From Diplolepis rosae (Eukaryota; Arthropoda; Insecta; Hymenoptera; Diplolepididae), in NCBI GenBank assembly GCA_030998225.1, contig JAPYXD010000743.1, positions 1,603,735 through 1,667,734 on the forward strand: a stretch of DNA of 64,000 nt, written 5' to 3'. A program made the position numbers and the translations under genes. Shown piece by piece: positions 33,472 to 47,960 of the stretch; positions within the stretch are counted from its first letter, which is position 1, and every line of letters begins with the position of its first letter. The notes beneath the pieces are model-generated. The model ran no database searches and was not told the DNA's origin. It saw nothing but the letters and a program-made list of their open reading frames with translations.

Positions 33472-36400
33472 TAATAATACGCGAGATTTCCGGACTCTGA
33501 CTTAAAGTAAAGTGGCCAAGTAATGCGCGAGTTCTTAGGATTATAAGAATTTTTCTAAAGTGGCCAAGTAATACGCGAGATTTCCGGACTCTGACTTTAA
33601 ATAAGGTGGCCAAGTAATGCGCGAATTCTTAGGAGTATAAGAATTTTTCTAAAGTGGCCAAGTAATACGCGAGATTTCCGGACTCTGACCTTAAGTAAGG
33701 TGGCCAAGTAATGCGCGAGTTCAATGGACCTCATGACTGATATAAATACATAAGTGGCCTCGTAATACGCGAGTTAGACGAAGCCTGTCCTGAAAAGAGT
33801 GGCCAAATAATGCGCGCGAGATTTCCGGACTCTGACTTTAAGTAAGGTGGCCAAGTAATGCGCGAGTTCTTCTGAGTATAAGAATTTTTATAAGTAGCCA
33901 AGTAATACGCGAGTTACACGAAGTCTGTCTTGAAAAGAGTGGCCAAGTAATGCGCGAATTCTTAGGAGTATAAGAATTGTTATAAAGTGGCCAACTAATA
34001 CGCGAGATTTCCGGACTCTGACTAAAACTAAAGTGGACAAGTAAAACGCGAGTTCTTAGAAGTATAAGAATTTTTACAAGTGGCCAACTAATACGCGAGT
34101 TAAACGAAGTCTGTCTTGAAAAGAGTGGCCAAGTAATGCGCGAATTCTTAGGAGTGTAAGAATTTTTCTAAAGTGGCCAAGTAATACGCGAGATTTCCGG
34201 ACTCTGACCTTAAGTAAGGTGGCCAAGTAATGCGCGAGTTCAATGGACCACAGGACTGATATAAATACATAAGTGGTCTCGTAATACGCGAGTTAAACGA
34301 AGTCTGTCTTGAAAAGAGTGGCCAAGTAATGCGCGAATTCTTAGGAGTATAAGAATTTTTCTAAAGTGGCCAAATAATACGCGAGATTTCCGGACTCTGA
34401 CTTTAAATAAGGTGGCCAAGTAATGCGCGAATTCTTAGGAGTATAAGAATTTTTTCTAAAGTGGCCAAGTAATACGCGAGATTTCCGGACTCTGACTTTA
34501 AATAAGGTGGCCAAGTAATGCGCGAGTTCAATGGACCTCATGACTGATATAAATACATAAGTGGCCTCGTAATACGCGAGTTACACGAAGTCTGTCTTAA
34601 AAAGAGTGGCCAAGTAATGCGCGAATTCTTAGGAGTATAAGAATTTTTCTAAAGTGGCCAAGTAATACGCGAGATTTCCGGACTCTGACTTTAAATAAGG
34701 TGGCCAAGTAATGCGCGAGTTCTTAGGAGTGTAAGAATTTTTATAAAGTGGCCAAGTAATGCGCGAGATTTCCGGACTCTGACCTTAAGTAAGGTGGCCA
34801 AGTAATGCGCGAGTTCAATGGACCACAGGACTGATATAAATACATAAGTGGTCTCGTAATACGCGAGTTAAACGAAGTCTGTCTTGAAAAGAGTGGCCAA
34901 GTAATGCGCGAATTCTTAGGAGTGTAAGAATTTTTATAAAGTGGCCAAGTAATGCGCGAGATTTCCGTACTCTGACTTTAAGTAAGGTGGCCAAGTAATA
35001 CGCGAACTCATAGGAGTATAAGAATTTTTCTGAAGTGGCCAAGTAATACGCGAGATTTCCGGACTCTGACTTTAAATAAGGTGGCCAAGTAATGCGCGAA
35101 TTCTTAGGAGTATAAGAATTTTTCTAAAGTGGCCAAGTAATACGCGAGATTTCCGGACTCTGACCTTAAGTAAGGTGGCCAAGTAATGCGCGAGTTCAAT
35201 GGACCTCATGACTGATATAAATACATAAGTGGCCTCGTAATACGCGAGTTAGACGAAGCCTGTCCTGAAAAGAGTGGCCAAATAATGCGCGAGATTTCCG
35301 GGCTCTGACTTTAAGTAAGGTGGCCAAGTAATGCGCGAGTTCTTCTGAGTATAAGAATTTTTATAAGTAGCCAAGTAATACGCGAGTTACACGAAGTCTG
35401 TCTTGAAAAGAGTGGCCAAGTAATGCGCGAATTCTTAGGAGTATAAGAATTGTTATAAAGTGGCCAACTAATACGCGAGATTTCCGGACTCTGACTAGAA
35501 CTAAAGTGGCCAAGTAATGCGCGAGTTCTTAGAAGTATAAGAATTTTTACAAGTGGCCAACTAATACGCGAGTTAAACGAAGACTGTCTTGAAAAGAGTG
35601 GCCAAGTAATGCGCGAGTTCTTAGGAGTGTAAGAATTTTTATAAAGTTTCCAAGTAATACGAGAATTCATATGAGTATAAGAATTTTTCTAAAGTGGCCA
35701 AGTAATACGCGAGATTTCCGGACTCTGACCTTAAGTAAGGTGGCCAAGTAATGCGCGAGTTCAATGGACCACAGGACTGATATAAATACATAAGTGGTCT
35801 CGTAATACGCGAGTTAAACGAAGTCTGTCTTGAAAAGAGTGGCCAAGTAATACGCAAATTCATAGGAGAATAAGAATTTTTCTAAAGTTGCCAAGTAATA
35901 CGCGAGATTTCGGACTCTGACTTTAAATAAGGTGGCCAAGTAATGCGCGACTTGTTAGGGAGTATAAGAATTTTTCTAAAGTGGCCAAGTGATACGCGAG
36001 ATTTCCGGACTCTGACCTTAAGTAAGGTGGCCAAGTAATGCGCGAGTTCTTAGGATTATAAGAATTTTTCTAAAGTGGCCAAGTAATACGCGAGATTTCC
36101 GGACTCTGACTTTAAATAAGGTGGCCAAGTAATGCGCGAATTCTTAGGAGTATAAGAATTTTTCTAAAGTGGCCAAGTAATACGCGAGATTTCCGGACTC
36201 TGACCTTAAGTAAGGTGGCCGAGTAATGCGCGAGTTCTTAGGATTATAAGAATTTTTCTAAAGTGGCCAAGTAATACGCGAGATTTCCGGACTCTGACCT
36301 TAAGTAAGGTGGCCAAGTAATGCGCGAGTTCAATGGACCACAGGACTGATATAAATACATAAGTGGTCTCGTAATACGCGAGTTAAACGAAGTCTGTCTT

Positions 36401-39400
36401 GAAAAGAGTAGCCAAGTAATGCGCGAATTTTTAGGAGTATAAGAATTTTTCTAAAGTGGCCAAGTAATACGCGAGATTTCCGGACTCTGACTTTAAATAA
36501 GGTGGCCAAGTAATGCGCGAATTCTTAGGAGTATAAGAATTTTTCTAAAGTGGCCAAGTAATACGCGAGATTTCCGGACTCTGACCTTAAGTAAGGTGGC
36601 CAAGTAATGCGCGAGTTCTTAGGATTATAAGAATTTTTCTAAAGTGGCCAAGTAATACGCGAGATTTCCGGACTCTGACCTTAAGTAAGGTGGCCAAGTA
36701 ATGCGCGAGTTCTTAGGATTATAAGAATTTTTCTAAAGTGGCCAAGTAATACGCGAGATTTCCGGACTCTGACTTTAAGTAAGGTGGCCAAGTAATACGC
36801 GAATTCATAGGAGTATAAGAATTTTTCTAAAGTGGCCAAGTAATACGCGAGATTTCCGGACTCTGACTTTAAATAAGGTGGCCAAGTAATGCGCGAATTC
36901 TTAGGAGTATAAGAATTTTTCTAAAGTGGCCAAGTAATACGCGAGATTTCCGGACTCTGACCTTAAGTAAGGTGGCCAAGTAATGCGCGAGTTCAATACA
37001 CCACAGGACTGATATAAATACATAAGTGGTCTCGTAATACGCGAGTTAAACGAAGTCTGTCTTAAAAAGAGTGGCCAAGTAATACGCAAATTCTTAGGAG
37101 TATAAGAATTTTTCTAAAGTGGCCAAGTAATACGCGAGATTTCCGGACTCTGACTTTAAATAAGGTGGCCAAGTAATGCGCGAATTCTTAGGAGTATAAG
37201 AATTTTTCTAAAGTGGCCAAGTAATACGCGAGATTTCCGGACTCTGACCTTAAGTAAGGTGGCCAAGTAATGCGCGAGTTCTTAGGATTATAAGAATTTT
37301 TCTAAAGTGGCCAAGTAATACGCGAGATTTCCGGACTCTGACCTTAAGTAAGGTGGCCAAGTAATGCGCGAGTTCTTAGGATTATAAGAATTTTTCTAAA
37401 GTGGCCAAGTAATACGCGAGATTTCCGGACTCTGACTTTAAATAAGGTGGCCAAGTAATGCGCGAATTCTTAGGAGTATAAGAATTTTTATAAAGTGGCC
37501 AAGTAATGCGCGAGATTTCCGGACTCTGACCTTAAGTAAGGTGGCCAAGTAATGCGCGAGTTCAATGGACCACAGGACTGATATAAATACATAAGTGGTC
37601 TCGTAATACGCGAGTTAAACGAAGTCTGTCTTGAAAAGAGTGGCCAAGTAATGCGCGAATTCTTAGGAGTGTAAGAATTTTTATAAAGTGGCCAAGTAAT
37701 GCGCGAGATTTCCGTACTCTGACTTTAAGTAAGGTGGCCAAGTAATACGCGAACTCATAGGAGTATAAGAATTTTTCTGAAGTGGCCAAGTAATACGCGA
37801 GTTACACGAAGTCTGTCTTGAAAAGAGTGGCCAAGTAATGCGCGAATTCTTAGGAGTATAAGAATTGTTATAAAGTGGCCAACTAATACGCGAGATTTCC
37901 GGACTCTGACTTAAAGTAAAGTGGCCAAGTAATGCGCGAATTCTTAGGAGTGTAAGAATTTTTATAAAGTGGCCAAGTAATGCGCGAGATTTCCGTACTA
38001 TGACTTTAAATAAGGTGGCCAAGTAATGCGCGAATTCTTAGGAGTATAAGAATTTTTCTAAAGTGGCCAAGTAATACGCGAGATTTCCGGACTCTGACTT
38101 TAAATAAGGTGGCCAAGTAATGCGCGAATTCTTAGGAGTATAAGAATTTTTCTAAAGTGGCCAAGTAATACGCGAGATTTCCGGACTCTGACTTTAAATA
38201 AGGTGGCCAAGTAATGCGCGAATTCTTAGGAGTATAAGAATTTTTCTAAAGTGGCCAAGTAATACGCGAGATTTCCGGACTCTGACCTTAAGTAAGGTGG
38301 CCAAGTAATGCGCGAGTTCTTAGGATTATAAGAATTTTTCTAAAGTGGCCAAGTAATACGCGAGATTTCCGGACTCTGACCTTAAGTAAGGTGGCCAAGT
38401 AATGCGCGAGTTCAATGGACCTCATGACTGATATAAATACATAAGTGGCCTCGTAATACGCGAGTTAGACGAAGCCTGTCCTGAAAAGAGTGGCCAAATA
38501 ATGCGCGAGATTTCCGGGCTCTGACTTTAAGTAAGGTGGCCAAGTAATGCGCGAGTTCTTCTGAGTATAAGAATTTTTATAAGTAGCCAAGTAATACGCG
38601 AGTTACACGAAGTCTGTCTTGAAAAGAGTGGCCAAGTAATGCGCGAATTCTTAGGAGTATAAGAATTGTTATAAAGTGGCCAACTAATACGCGAGATTTC
38701 CGGACTCTGACTAGAACTAAAGTGGCCAAGTAATGCGCGAGTTCTTAGAAGTATAAGAATTTTTACAAGTGGCCAACTAATACGCGAGTTAAACGAAGAC
38801 TGTCTTGAAAAGAGTGGCCAAGTAATGCGCGAATTCTTAGGAGTATAAGAATTTTTCTAAAGTGGCCAAGTAATACGCGAGATTTCCGGACTCTGACCTT
38901 AAGTAAGGTGGCCAAGTAATGCGCGAGTTCAATGGACCACAGGACTGATATAAATACATAAGTGGTCTCGTAATACGCGAGTTAAACGAAGTCTGTCTTG
39001 AAAAGAGTGGCCAAGTAATGCGCGAATTCTTAGGAGTATAAGAATTTTTCTAAAGTGGCCAAGTAATACGCGAGATTTCCGGACTCTGACTTTAAATAAG
39101 GTGGCCAAGTAATGCGCGAATTCTTAGGAGTATAAGAATTTTTCTAAAGTGGCCAAGTAATACGCGAGATTTCCGGACTCTGACTTTAAATAAGGTGGCC
39201 AAGTAATGCGCGAGTTCAATGGACCTCATGACTGATATAAATACATAAGTGGCCTCGTAATACGCGAGTTAAACGAAGTCTGTCTTAAAAAGAGTGGCCA
39301 AGTAATGCGCGAATTCTTAGGAGTATAAGAATTTTTCTAAAGTGGCCAAGTAATACGCGAGATTTCCGGACTCTGACTTTAAATAAGGTGGCCAAGTAAT

Positions 39401-42400
39401 GCGCGAATTCTTAGGAGTATAAGAATTTTTATAAAGTGGCCAAGTAATGCGCGAGATTTCCGGACTCTGACCTTAAGTAAGGTGGCCAAGTAATGCGCGA
39501 GTTCAATGGACCACAGGACTGATATAAATACATAAGTGGTCTCGTAATACGCGAGTTAAACGAAGTCTGTCTTGAAAAGAGTGGCCAAGTAATGCGCGAA
39601 TTCTTAGGAGTGTAAGAATTTTTATAAAGTGGCCAAGTAATGCGCGAGATTTCCGTACTCTGACTTTAAGTAAGGTGGCCAAGTAATACGCGAACTCATA
39701 GGAGTATAAGAATTTTTCTGAAGTGGCCAAGTAATACGCGAGATTTCCGGACTCTGACTTTAAGTAAGGTGGCCAAGTAATGCGCGAATTCTTAGGAGTA
39801 TAAGAATTTTTCTAAAGTGGCCAAGTAATACGCGAGATTTCCGGACTCTGACCTTAAGTAAGGTGGCCAAGTAATGCGCGAGTTCAATGGAACTCATGAC
39901 TGATATAAATACATAAGTGGCCTCGTAATACGCGAGTTAGACGAAGCCTGTCCTGAAAAGAGTGGCCAAATAATGCGCGAGATTTCCGGGCTCTGACTTT
40001 AAGTAAGGTGGCCAAGTAATGCGCGAGTTCTTCTGAGTATAAGAATTTTTATAAGTAGCCAAGTAATACGCGAGTTACACGAAGTCTGTCTTGAAAAGAG
40101 TGGCCAAGTAATGCGCGAATTCTTAGGAGTATAAGAATTGTTATAAAGTGGCCAACTAATACGCGAGATTTCCGGACTCTGACTAGAACTAAAGTGGCCA
40201 AGTAATGCGCGAGTTCTTAGAAGTATAAGAATTTTTACAAGTGGCCAACTAATACGCGAGTTAAACGAAGTCTGTCTTGAAAAGAGTGGCCAAGTAATGC
40301 GCGAATTCTTAGGAGTATAAGAATTTTTATAAAGTGGCCAAGTAATACGCGAATTCATAGGAGTATAAGAATTTTTCTAAAGTGGCCAAGTAATACGCGA
40401 GATTTCCGGACTCTGACCTTAAGTAAGGTGGCCAAGTAATGCGCGAGTTCAATGGACCACAGGACTGATATAAATACATAAGTGGTCTCGTAATACGCGA
40501 GTTAAACTAAGTCTGTCTTAAAAAGAGTGGCCAAGTAATGCGCGAATTCTTAGGAGTATAAGAATTTTTCTAAAGTGGCCATGTAATACGCGAGATTTCC
40601 TGACTCTGACTTTAAATAAGGTCGCCAAGTAATGCGCGAATTCTTAGGCGTATAAGAATTTTTCTAAAGTGGCCAAGTGATACGCGAGATTTCCGGACTC
40701 TGACTTTAAGTAAGGTGGCCAAGTAATGCGCGAGTTCTTAGGATTATAAGAATTTTTCTAAAGTGGCCAAGTAATACGCGAGATTTCCGGACTCTGACTT
40801 TAAATAAGGTGGCCAAGTAATGCGCGAATTCTTAGGAGTATAAGAATTTTTCTAAAGTGGCCAAGTAATACGCGAGATTTCCGGACTCTGACCTTAAGGA
40901 AGGTGGCCGAGTAATGCGCGAGTTCTTAGGATTATAAGAATTTTTCTAAAGTGGCCAAGTAATACGCGAGATTTCCGGACTCTGACCTTAAGTAAGGTGG
41001 CCAAGTAATGCGCGAGTTCAATGGACCACAGGACTGATATAAATACATAAGTGGTCTCGTAATACGCGAGTTAAACGAAGTCTGTCTTGAAAAGAGTGGC
41101 CAAGTAATGCGCGAATTCTTAGGAGTATAAGAATTTTTCTAAAGTGGCCAAGTAATACGCGAGATTTCCGGACTCTGACTTTAAATAAGGTGGCCAAGTA
41201 ATGCGCGAATTCTTAGGAGTATAAGAATTTTTCTAAAGTGGCCAAGTAATACGCGAGATTTCCGGACTCTGACCTTAAGTAAGGTGGCCAAGTAATGCGC
41301 GAGTTCTTAGGATTATAAGAATTTTTCTAAAGTGGCCAAGTAATACGCGAGATTTCCGGACTCTGACCTTAAGTAAGGTGGCCAAGTAATGCGCGAGTTC
41401 TTAGGATTATAAGAATTTTTCTAAAGTGGCCAAGTAATACGCGAGATTTCCGGACTCTGACTTTAAATAAGGTGGCCAAGTAATACGCGAATTCATAGGA
41501 GTATAAGAATTTTTCTAAAGTGGCCAAGTAATACGCGAGATTTCCGGACTCTGACTTTAAATAAGGTGGCCAAGTAATGCGCGAATTCTTAGGAGTATAA
41601 GAATTTTTCTAAAGTGGCCAAGTAATACGCGAGATTTCCGGACTCTGACCTTAAGTAAGGTGGCCAAGTAATGCGCGAGTTCAATGGACCACAGGACTGA
41701 TATAAATACATAAGTTGTCTCGTAATACGCGAGTTAAACGAAGTCTGTCTTTAAAAGAGTTGCCAAGTAATGCGCCAATTCTTAGGAGTATAAGAATTTC
41801 TCTCCAGTGGCCAAGTAATACGGGTGATTTTCGGACTTTTAACGAAATTAACGTGGCCAAGTAATGCGCGAATTCTTAGGAGTATAAGAATTTTTCTAAA
41901 GTGGCCAAGTAATACGCGAGATTTCCGGACTCTGGACCTTAAGTAAGGTGCATGCCAAGTAATGCGCGAGTTCTTAGAGATTATAAGAATTTTTCTAAAG
42001 TGCATTGCCAAGTAATACGCGAGATTTCCGGACTCTGACCTTAAGTAAGGTGGCCAAGTAATGCGCGAGTTCTTAGTTTTATAAGAATTTTTCTTAAGTG
42101 TCCAAGTAATACGCGAGATTTCCGGACTCTGACTTTTAAATAAGGTTGGCCAAGTAATGCGCGAATTCTTAGGAGTATAAGAATTTTTATAAAGTGGCCA
42201 AGTAATGCGCGAGATTTCCGGACTCTGACCTTAAGTAAGGTGGCCAAGTAATGCGCGAGTTCAATGGACCACAGGACTGATATAAATACATAAGTGGTCT
42301 CGTAATACGCGAGTTAAACGAAGTCTGTCTTGAAAAGAGTGGCCAAGTAATGCGCGAATTCTTAGGAGTGTAAGAATTTTTATAAAGTGGCCAAGTAATG

Positions 42401-45400
42401 CGCGAGATTTCCGTACTCTGACTTTAAGTAAGGTGGCCAAGTACATACGCGAACTCATAGGAGTATAAGAATTTTTCTGAAGTGGCCAAGTAATACGCGA
42501 GTTAGACAAAGCCTGTCCTGAAAAGAGTGGCCAAATAATGCGCGAATTCTTAGGAGTATAAGAATTGTTATAAAGTGGCCAACTAATGCGCGAGATTTCC
42601 GGACTCTGACTCTAGCAAGTAAAGTGGCCAAGTAATGCGCGAATTCTTAGGAGTGTAAGAATTTTTATAAAGTGGCCAAGTAATGCGCGAGATTTCCGTA
42701 CTATGACTTTAAATAAGGTGGCCAAGTAATGCGCTTTTTCTTAGTAGTATAAGTTTTTTTCTAAAGTGGCCAAGTAATACGCGAGATTTCCGGACTCTGA
42801 CTTTAAATAAGGTGGCCAAGTAATGCGCGAATTCTTAGGAGTATAAGAATTTTTCTAAAGTGGCCAAGTAATACGCGAGATTTCCGGACTCTGACTTTAA
42901 ATAAGGTGGCCAAGTAATGCGCGAATTCTTAGGAGTATAAGAATTTTTCTAAAGTGGCCAAGTAATACGCGAGATTTCCGGACTCTGACCTTAAGTAAGG
43001 TGGCCAAGTAATGCGCGAGTTCTTAGGATTATAAGAATTTTTCTAAAGTGGCCAAGTAATACGCGAGATTTCCGGACTCTGACCTTAAGTAAGGTGGCCA
43101 AGTAATGCGCGAGTTCTTAGGATTATAAGAATTTTTCTAAAGTGGCCAAGTAATACGCGAGATTTCCGGACTCTGACTTTAAATAAGGTGGCCAAGTAAT
43201 GCGCGAATTCTTAGGAGTATAAGAATTTTTATAAAGTGGCCAAGTAATGCGCGAGATTTCCGGACTCTGACCTTAAGTAAGGTGGCCAAGTAATGCGCGA
43301 GTTCAATGGACCACAGGACTGATATAAATACATAAGTGGTCTCGTAATACGCGAGTTAAACGAAGTCTGTCTTGAAAAGAGTGGCCAAGTAATGCGCGAA
43401 TTCTTAGGAGTGTAAGAATTTTTATAAAGTGGCCAAGTAATGCGCGAGATTTCCGTACTCTGACTTTAAGTAAGGTGGCCAAGTAATACGCGAACTCATA
43501 GGAGTATAAGAATTTTTCTGAAGTGGCCAAGTAATACGCGAGATTTCCGGACTCTGACTTTAAATAAGGTGGCCAAGTAATGCGCGAATTCTTAGGAGTA
43601 TAAGAATTTTTCTAAAGTGGCCAAGTAATACGCGAGATTTCCGGACTCTGACCTTAAGTAAGGTGGCCAAGTAATACGCGAGTTCAATGGACCTCATGAC
43701 TGATATAAATACATAAGTGGCCTCGTAATACGCGAGTTAGACGAAGCCTGTCCTGAAAAGAGTAGCCAAATAATGCGCGAGATTTCCTGACTCTGAGTTT
43801 AAGTAAGTGGGCAAACTAATGATCGAGTTATTTGGAGTATAAGAATTTTTATAAGTAGCCAAGTAATACGCGAGTTACACGAAGTCTGTCTTGAAAAGAG
43901 TGGCCAAGTAATGCGCGAATTCTTAGGAGTATAAGAATTGTTATAAAGTGGCCAACTAATACGCGAGATTTCCGGACTCTGACTAGAACTAAAGTGGACA
44001 AGTAATACGCGAGTTCTTAGAAGTATAAGAATTTTTACAAGTGGCCAACTAATACGCGAGTTACACGAAGTCTGTCTTGAAAAGAGTGGCCAAGTAATGC
44101 GCGAGTTCTTAGGAGTGTAAGAATTTTTATAAAGTGGCCAAGTAATACGCGAATTCATAGGAGTATAAGAATTTTTCTAAAGTGGCCAAGTAATACGCGA
44201 GATTTCCGGACTCTGACCTTAAGTAAGGTGGCCAAGTAATGCGCGAGTTCAATGGACCACAGGACTGATATAAATACATAAGTGGTCTCGTAATACGCGA
44301 GTTAAACGAAGTCTGTCATCTTAAAGTGGCCAAGTAATGCGCAAATTCTTAGGAGTATAAGAATTTTTCTAAAGTGGCCAAGTAATACGCGAGATTTCCG
44401 GACTCTGACTTTAAATAAGGTGGCCAAGTAATGCGCGAATTCTTAGGAGTATAAGAATTTTTCTAAAGTGGCCAAGTGATACGCGAGATTTCCGGACTCT
44501 GACGGTAAGTAAGGTGGCCAAGTAATGCGCGAGTTCTTAGGATTATAAAATTTTTTCTAAAGTGGCCAAGTAATACGCGAAGTTTCCGGACTCTGACTTT
44601 AAAGTAAGGTGGCCAAGTAATGCGCGAATTCTTAGGAGTATAAAGAATTTTTCTAAAGTGGCCAAGTAATACGCGAGATTTCCGGACTCTGACCTTAAGT
44701 AAGGTGGCCGAGTAATGCGCGAGTTCTTAGGATTATAAGAATTTTTCTAAAGTGGCCAAGTAATACGCGAGATTTCCGGACTCTGACCTTAAGTAAGGTG
44801 GCCAAGTAATGCGCGAGTTCAATGGACCACAGGACTGATATAAATACATAAGTGGTCTCGTAATACGCGAGTTAAACGAAGTCTGTCTTAAAAAGAGTGG
44901 CCAAGTAATGCGCCAATTCTTAGAATTATAAGAATTTTTATAAAGTGGCCAAGTAATACGCGAGATTTCCGGACTCTGACTTTAAATAAGGTGGCCAAGT
45001 AATGCGCGAATTCTTGGGAGTATAAGAATTTTTCTAAAGTGGCCAAGTAATACGCGAGATTTCCGGACTCTGACCTTAAGTAAGGTGGCCAAGTAATGCG
45101 CGAGTTCTTAGGATTATAAGAATTTTTCATAAAGTGGCCAAGTAATACACTTGGTTTTCCGGACTCTGACCTTGAAGTAAGGTGGCCAAGTAATGCGCGA
45201 GTTCTTAGGAGTATAAGAATTTTTCTAAAGTGGCCAAGTAATACGCGAGATTTCCGGACTCTGACTTTAAATAAGGTGGCCAAGTAATACGCGAATTCAT
45301 AGGAGTATAAGAATTTTTCTAAAGTGGCCAAGTAATACGCGAGATTTCCGGACTCTGACTTTAAATAAGGTGGCCAAGTGCGCGAATTCTTAGGAGTATA

Positions 45401-47858
45401 AGAATTTTTCTAAAGTGGCCAAGTAATACGCGAGATTTCCGGACTCTGACCTCAAATAAGGTGGCCAAGTAATGCGCGAGTTCAATGGACCACAGGACTG
45501 ATATAAATACATAAGTGGTCTCGTAATACGCGAGTTAAACGAAGTCTGTCTTAAAAAGAGTGGCCAAGTAATGCGCAAATTCTTAGGAGTATAAGAATTT
45601 TTTCTAAAGTGGCCAAGTAATACGCGAGATTTTCCGGACTCTGACTTTAAATAAGGTGGCCAAGTAATGCGCGAATTCTTAGGAGTATAAGAATTTTTCT
45701 AAAGTGGCCAAGTAATACGCGAGATTTCCGGACTCTGACCTTAAGTAAGGTGGCCAAGTAATGCGCGAGTTCTTAGGATTATAAGAATTTTTCTAAAGTG
45801 GCCAAGTAATACGCGAGATTTCCGGACTCTGACCTTAAGTAAGGTGGCCAAGTAATGCGCGAGTTCTTAGGATTATAAGAATTTTTCTAAAGTGGCCAAG
45901 TAATACGCGAGATTTCCGGACTCTGACTTTAAATAAGGTGGCCAAGTAATGCGCGAATTCTTAGGAGTATAAGAATTTTTATAAAGTGGCCAAGTAATGC
46001 GCGAGATTTCCGGACTCTGACCTTAAGTAAGGTGGCCAAGTAATGCGCGAGTTCAATGGACCACAGGACTGATATAAATACATAAGTGGTCTCGTAATAC
46101 GCGAGTTAAACGAAGTCTGTCTTGAAAAGAGTGGCCAAGTAATGCGCGAATTCTGAGGAGTGTAAGAATTTTTATAAGGTGGCCAAGTAATGCGCGAGAT
46201 TTCCGTACTCTGACTTTAAGTAAGGTGGCCAAGTAATACGCGACCTCATAGGAGTATAAGAATTTTTTCTGAAGTGGCCAAGTAATACGCGAGTTAGACA
46301 AAGCCCTGTCCTGAAAAGAGTGGCCAAATAATGCGCGAATTCTTAGGAGTACAAGAATTGTTATAAAGTGCCCAACTAATACGCGAGATTTCCGGACTCT
46401 GACTGAAAGTAAAGTGGCCAAGTAATGCGCGAATTCTTAGGAGTGTAAGAATTTTTATAAAGTGGCCAAGTAATGCGCGAGATTTCCGTACTATGACTTT
46501 AAATAAGGTGGCCAAGTAATGCGCGAATTCTTAGGAGTATAAGAATTTTTCTAAAGTGGCCAACTAATACGCGAGATTTCCGGACTCTGACTTTAAATAA
46601 GGTGGCCAAGTAATGCGCGAATTGTTAGGAGTATAAGAATTGTTATAAAGAGGCCAACTAATACGCGAGATTTCCGAACTCTTACTTAAAGGAAGGTGGC
46701 CAAGTACATGCGCGAATTCTTAGGAGTGTAAGAATTTATATAAAGTGGCCAAAGTAATAGCGCGGGATTTCCGTACTATGACTTTAAGTAAGGTGGCTAA
46801 GTAATACGCGAGATTTCCGGACTCTGACTTAAAGCATGGTGGCCAATTAAGGCGCGAGTTCTTAGGATTATAAGAATTTTCCTAAAGTGGCCAAGTAATA
46901 CGCGAGATTTCCGGACTCTGACTTTAAATAAGGTGGCCAAGTAATGCGCGAATTCTTAGGAGTATAAGAATTTTTCTAAAGTGGCCAAGTAATACGCGAG
47001 ATTTCCGGACTCTGACATTAACTAAGGTGGCCGAGTAATGCGCGAGAGTTCAATGGACCACAGGACTGATATAAATACATAAGTGGTCTCGTAATACGCG
47101 AGTTAAACGAAGTCTGTCTTGAAAAGAGTGGCCAAGTTATGCGCGAATTCTTAGGAGTGTAAGAATTGTTATAAAGTGGCCAACTAATACGCGAGATTTC
47201 CGGACTCTGACTTAAAGTAAAGTGGCCAAGTAATGCGCGAGTTCTTAGGATTATAAGAATTTTTCTAAAGTGGCCAAGTAATATACGCGAATTCATAGGA
47301 GTATAAGAATTTTTCTGAAGTGGCCAAGTAATGCGCGAGATTTCCGGACTCTGACTTAAAGTAAGATGGCCAAGTAATGCGCGAGTTCTGAGGAGTATAG
47401 TAATTTTTATAAGTGGCCAAGTAATACGCGAGTTAAACGACGTCTGACTTGAAAAAGAGTGGCCAAGTAATGCGCGAATTCTTAGGAGTAAGAGAATTTT
47501 TATAAAGTGGCCAAAGTAATACGTGAAAATTCCGTACTCTGACTTAAAGTAAAGATGGCCAAGTAATGCGCGAGTTCTTAGGAGTATAAGAATTTTTATA
47601 AGTGGCCAAGTAATACGCGAGTTAAACGAAGTCTGTCTTGAAAAGAGTGGCCAAGTAATGCGCGAATTTTTAGGAGTATAAGAATTGTTATAGAGAGGCC
47701 AACTAATACGCGAGATTTCCGGACTTTGACTTAAAAGTAAGGTGGCCAAGTAATGCGCGAATGCTTAGGATTATAAGAATTGTTATAAAAGTGGCCAACT
47801 AATACGCGAGATTTCCGAATTCTGACCTAAATAAGGTAGCCAAGTAATGCGCGAGTTT
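33472..47858 (-). repeat. ~94-bp dimeric PLE-associated satellite, 14.4-kb array
   Basis: The basic unit is two related half-units of 48 and 46 bp that both start with TGGCCAAGTAATRCGCGA. Half-unit A has ATGCGCGAATTCTTAGG with an 8-bp hairpin stem (AATTCTTA/TAAGAATT). Half-unit B has ATACGCGAGATTTCCGG then CTCTGACTTTAAATAAGG. Less frequent modules are C (GTTAAACGAAGTCTGTC) and D (CAATGGACC-ACAGGACTGATATAAATA). By length the array holds roughly 300 half-units. Strand is given relative to the adjoining PLE copy at 48-50.5 kb. Longer blocks recur with high identity at fixed offsets (e.g. 39.5-40.4 kb again at 43.3-44.2 kb, offset 3,800 bp), so there is higher-order structure. Open frames of 60-243 codons are repeat-derived. 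Confidence 0.95.
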
Positions 47859-47960
47859 CAACAAAATCTGGCCCAGATAAAATGGCCAGATGTGAGATCA
47901 TAAAACCTGAAGGGACGACTGAAATACATGGTGGAGTCCCAATTTCTCAGGTCAGATTTT
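47859..47960 (-). other. 3' untranslated segment of the minus-strand PLE copy
   Basis: About 100 bp between the PLE stop codon and the satellite, with landmarks AACAAAATCTGGCCCAG and CTGAAGGGACGACTG. It is the reverse complement of 58946-59048, so the PLE-satellite junction is the same in both copies. Confidence 0.8.

Noticed and set aside
33472..47858. Regular repeats suggestive of a CRISPR array
   Set aside because: Spacers between the shared boxes are themselves repeated, the sequence is eukaryotic and no cas genes are present. This is satellite DNA.
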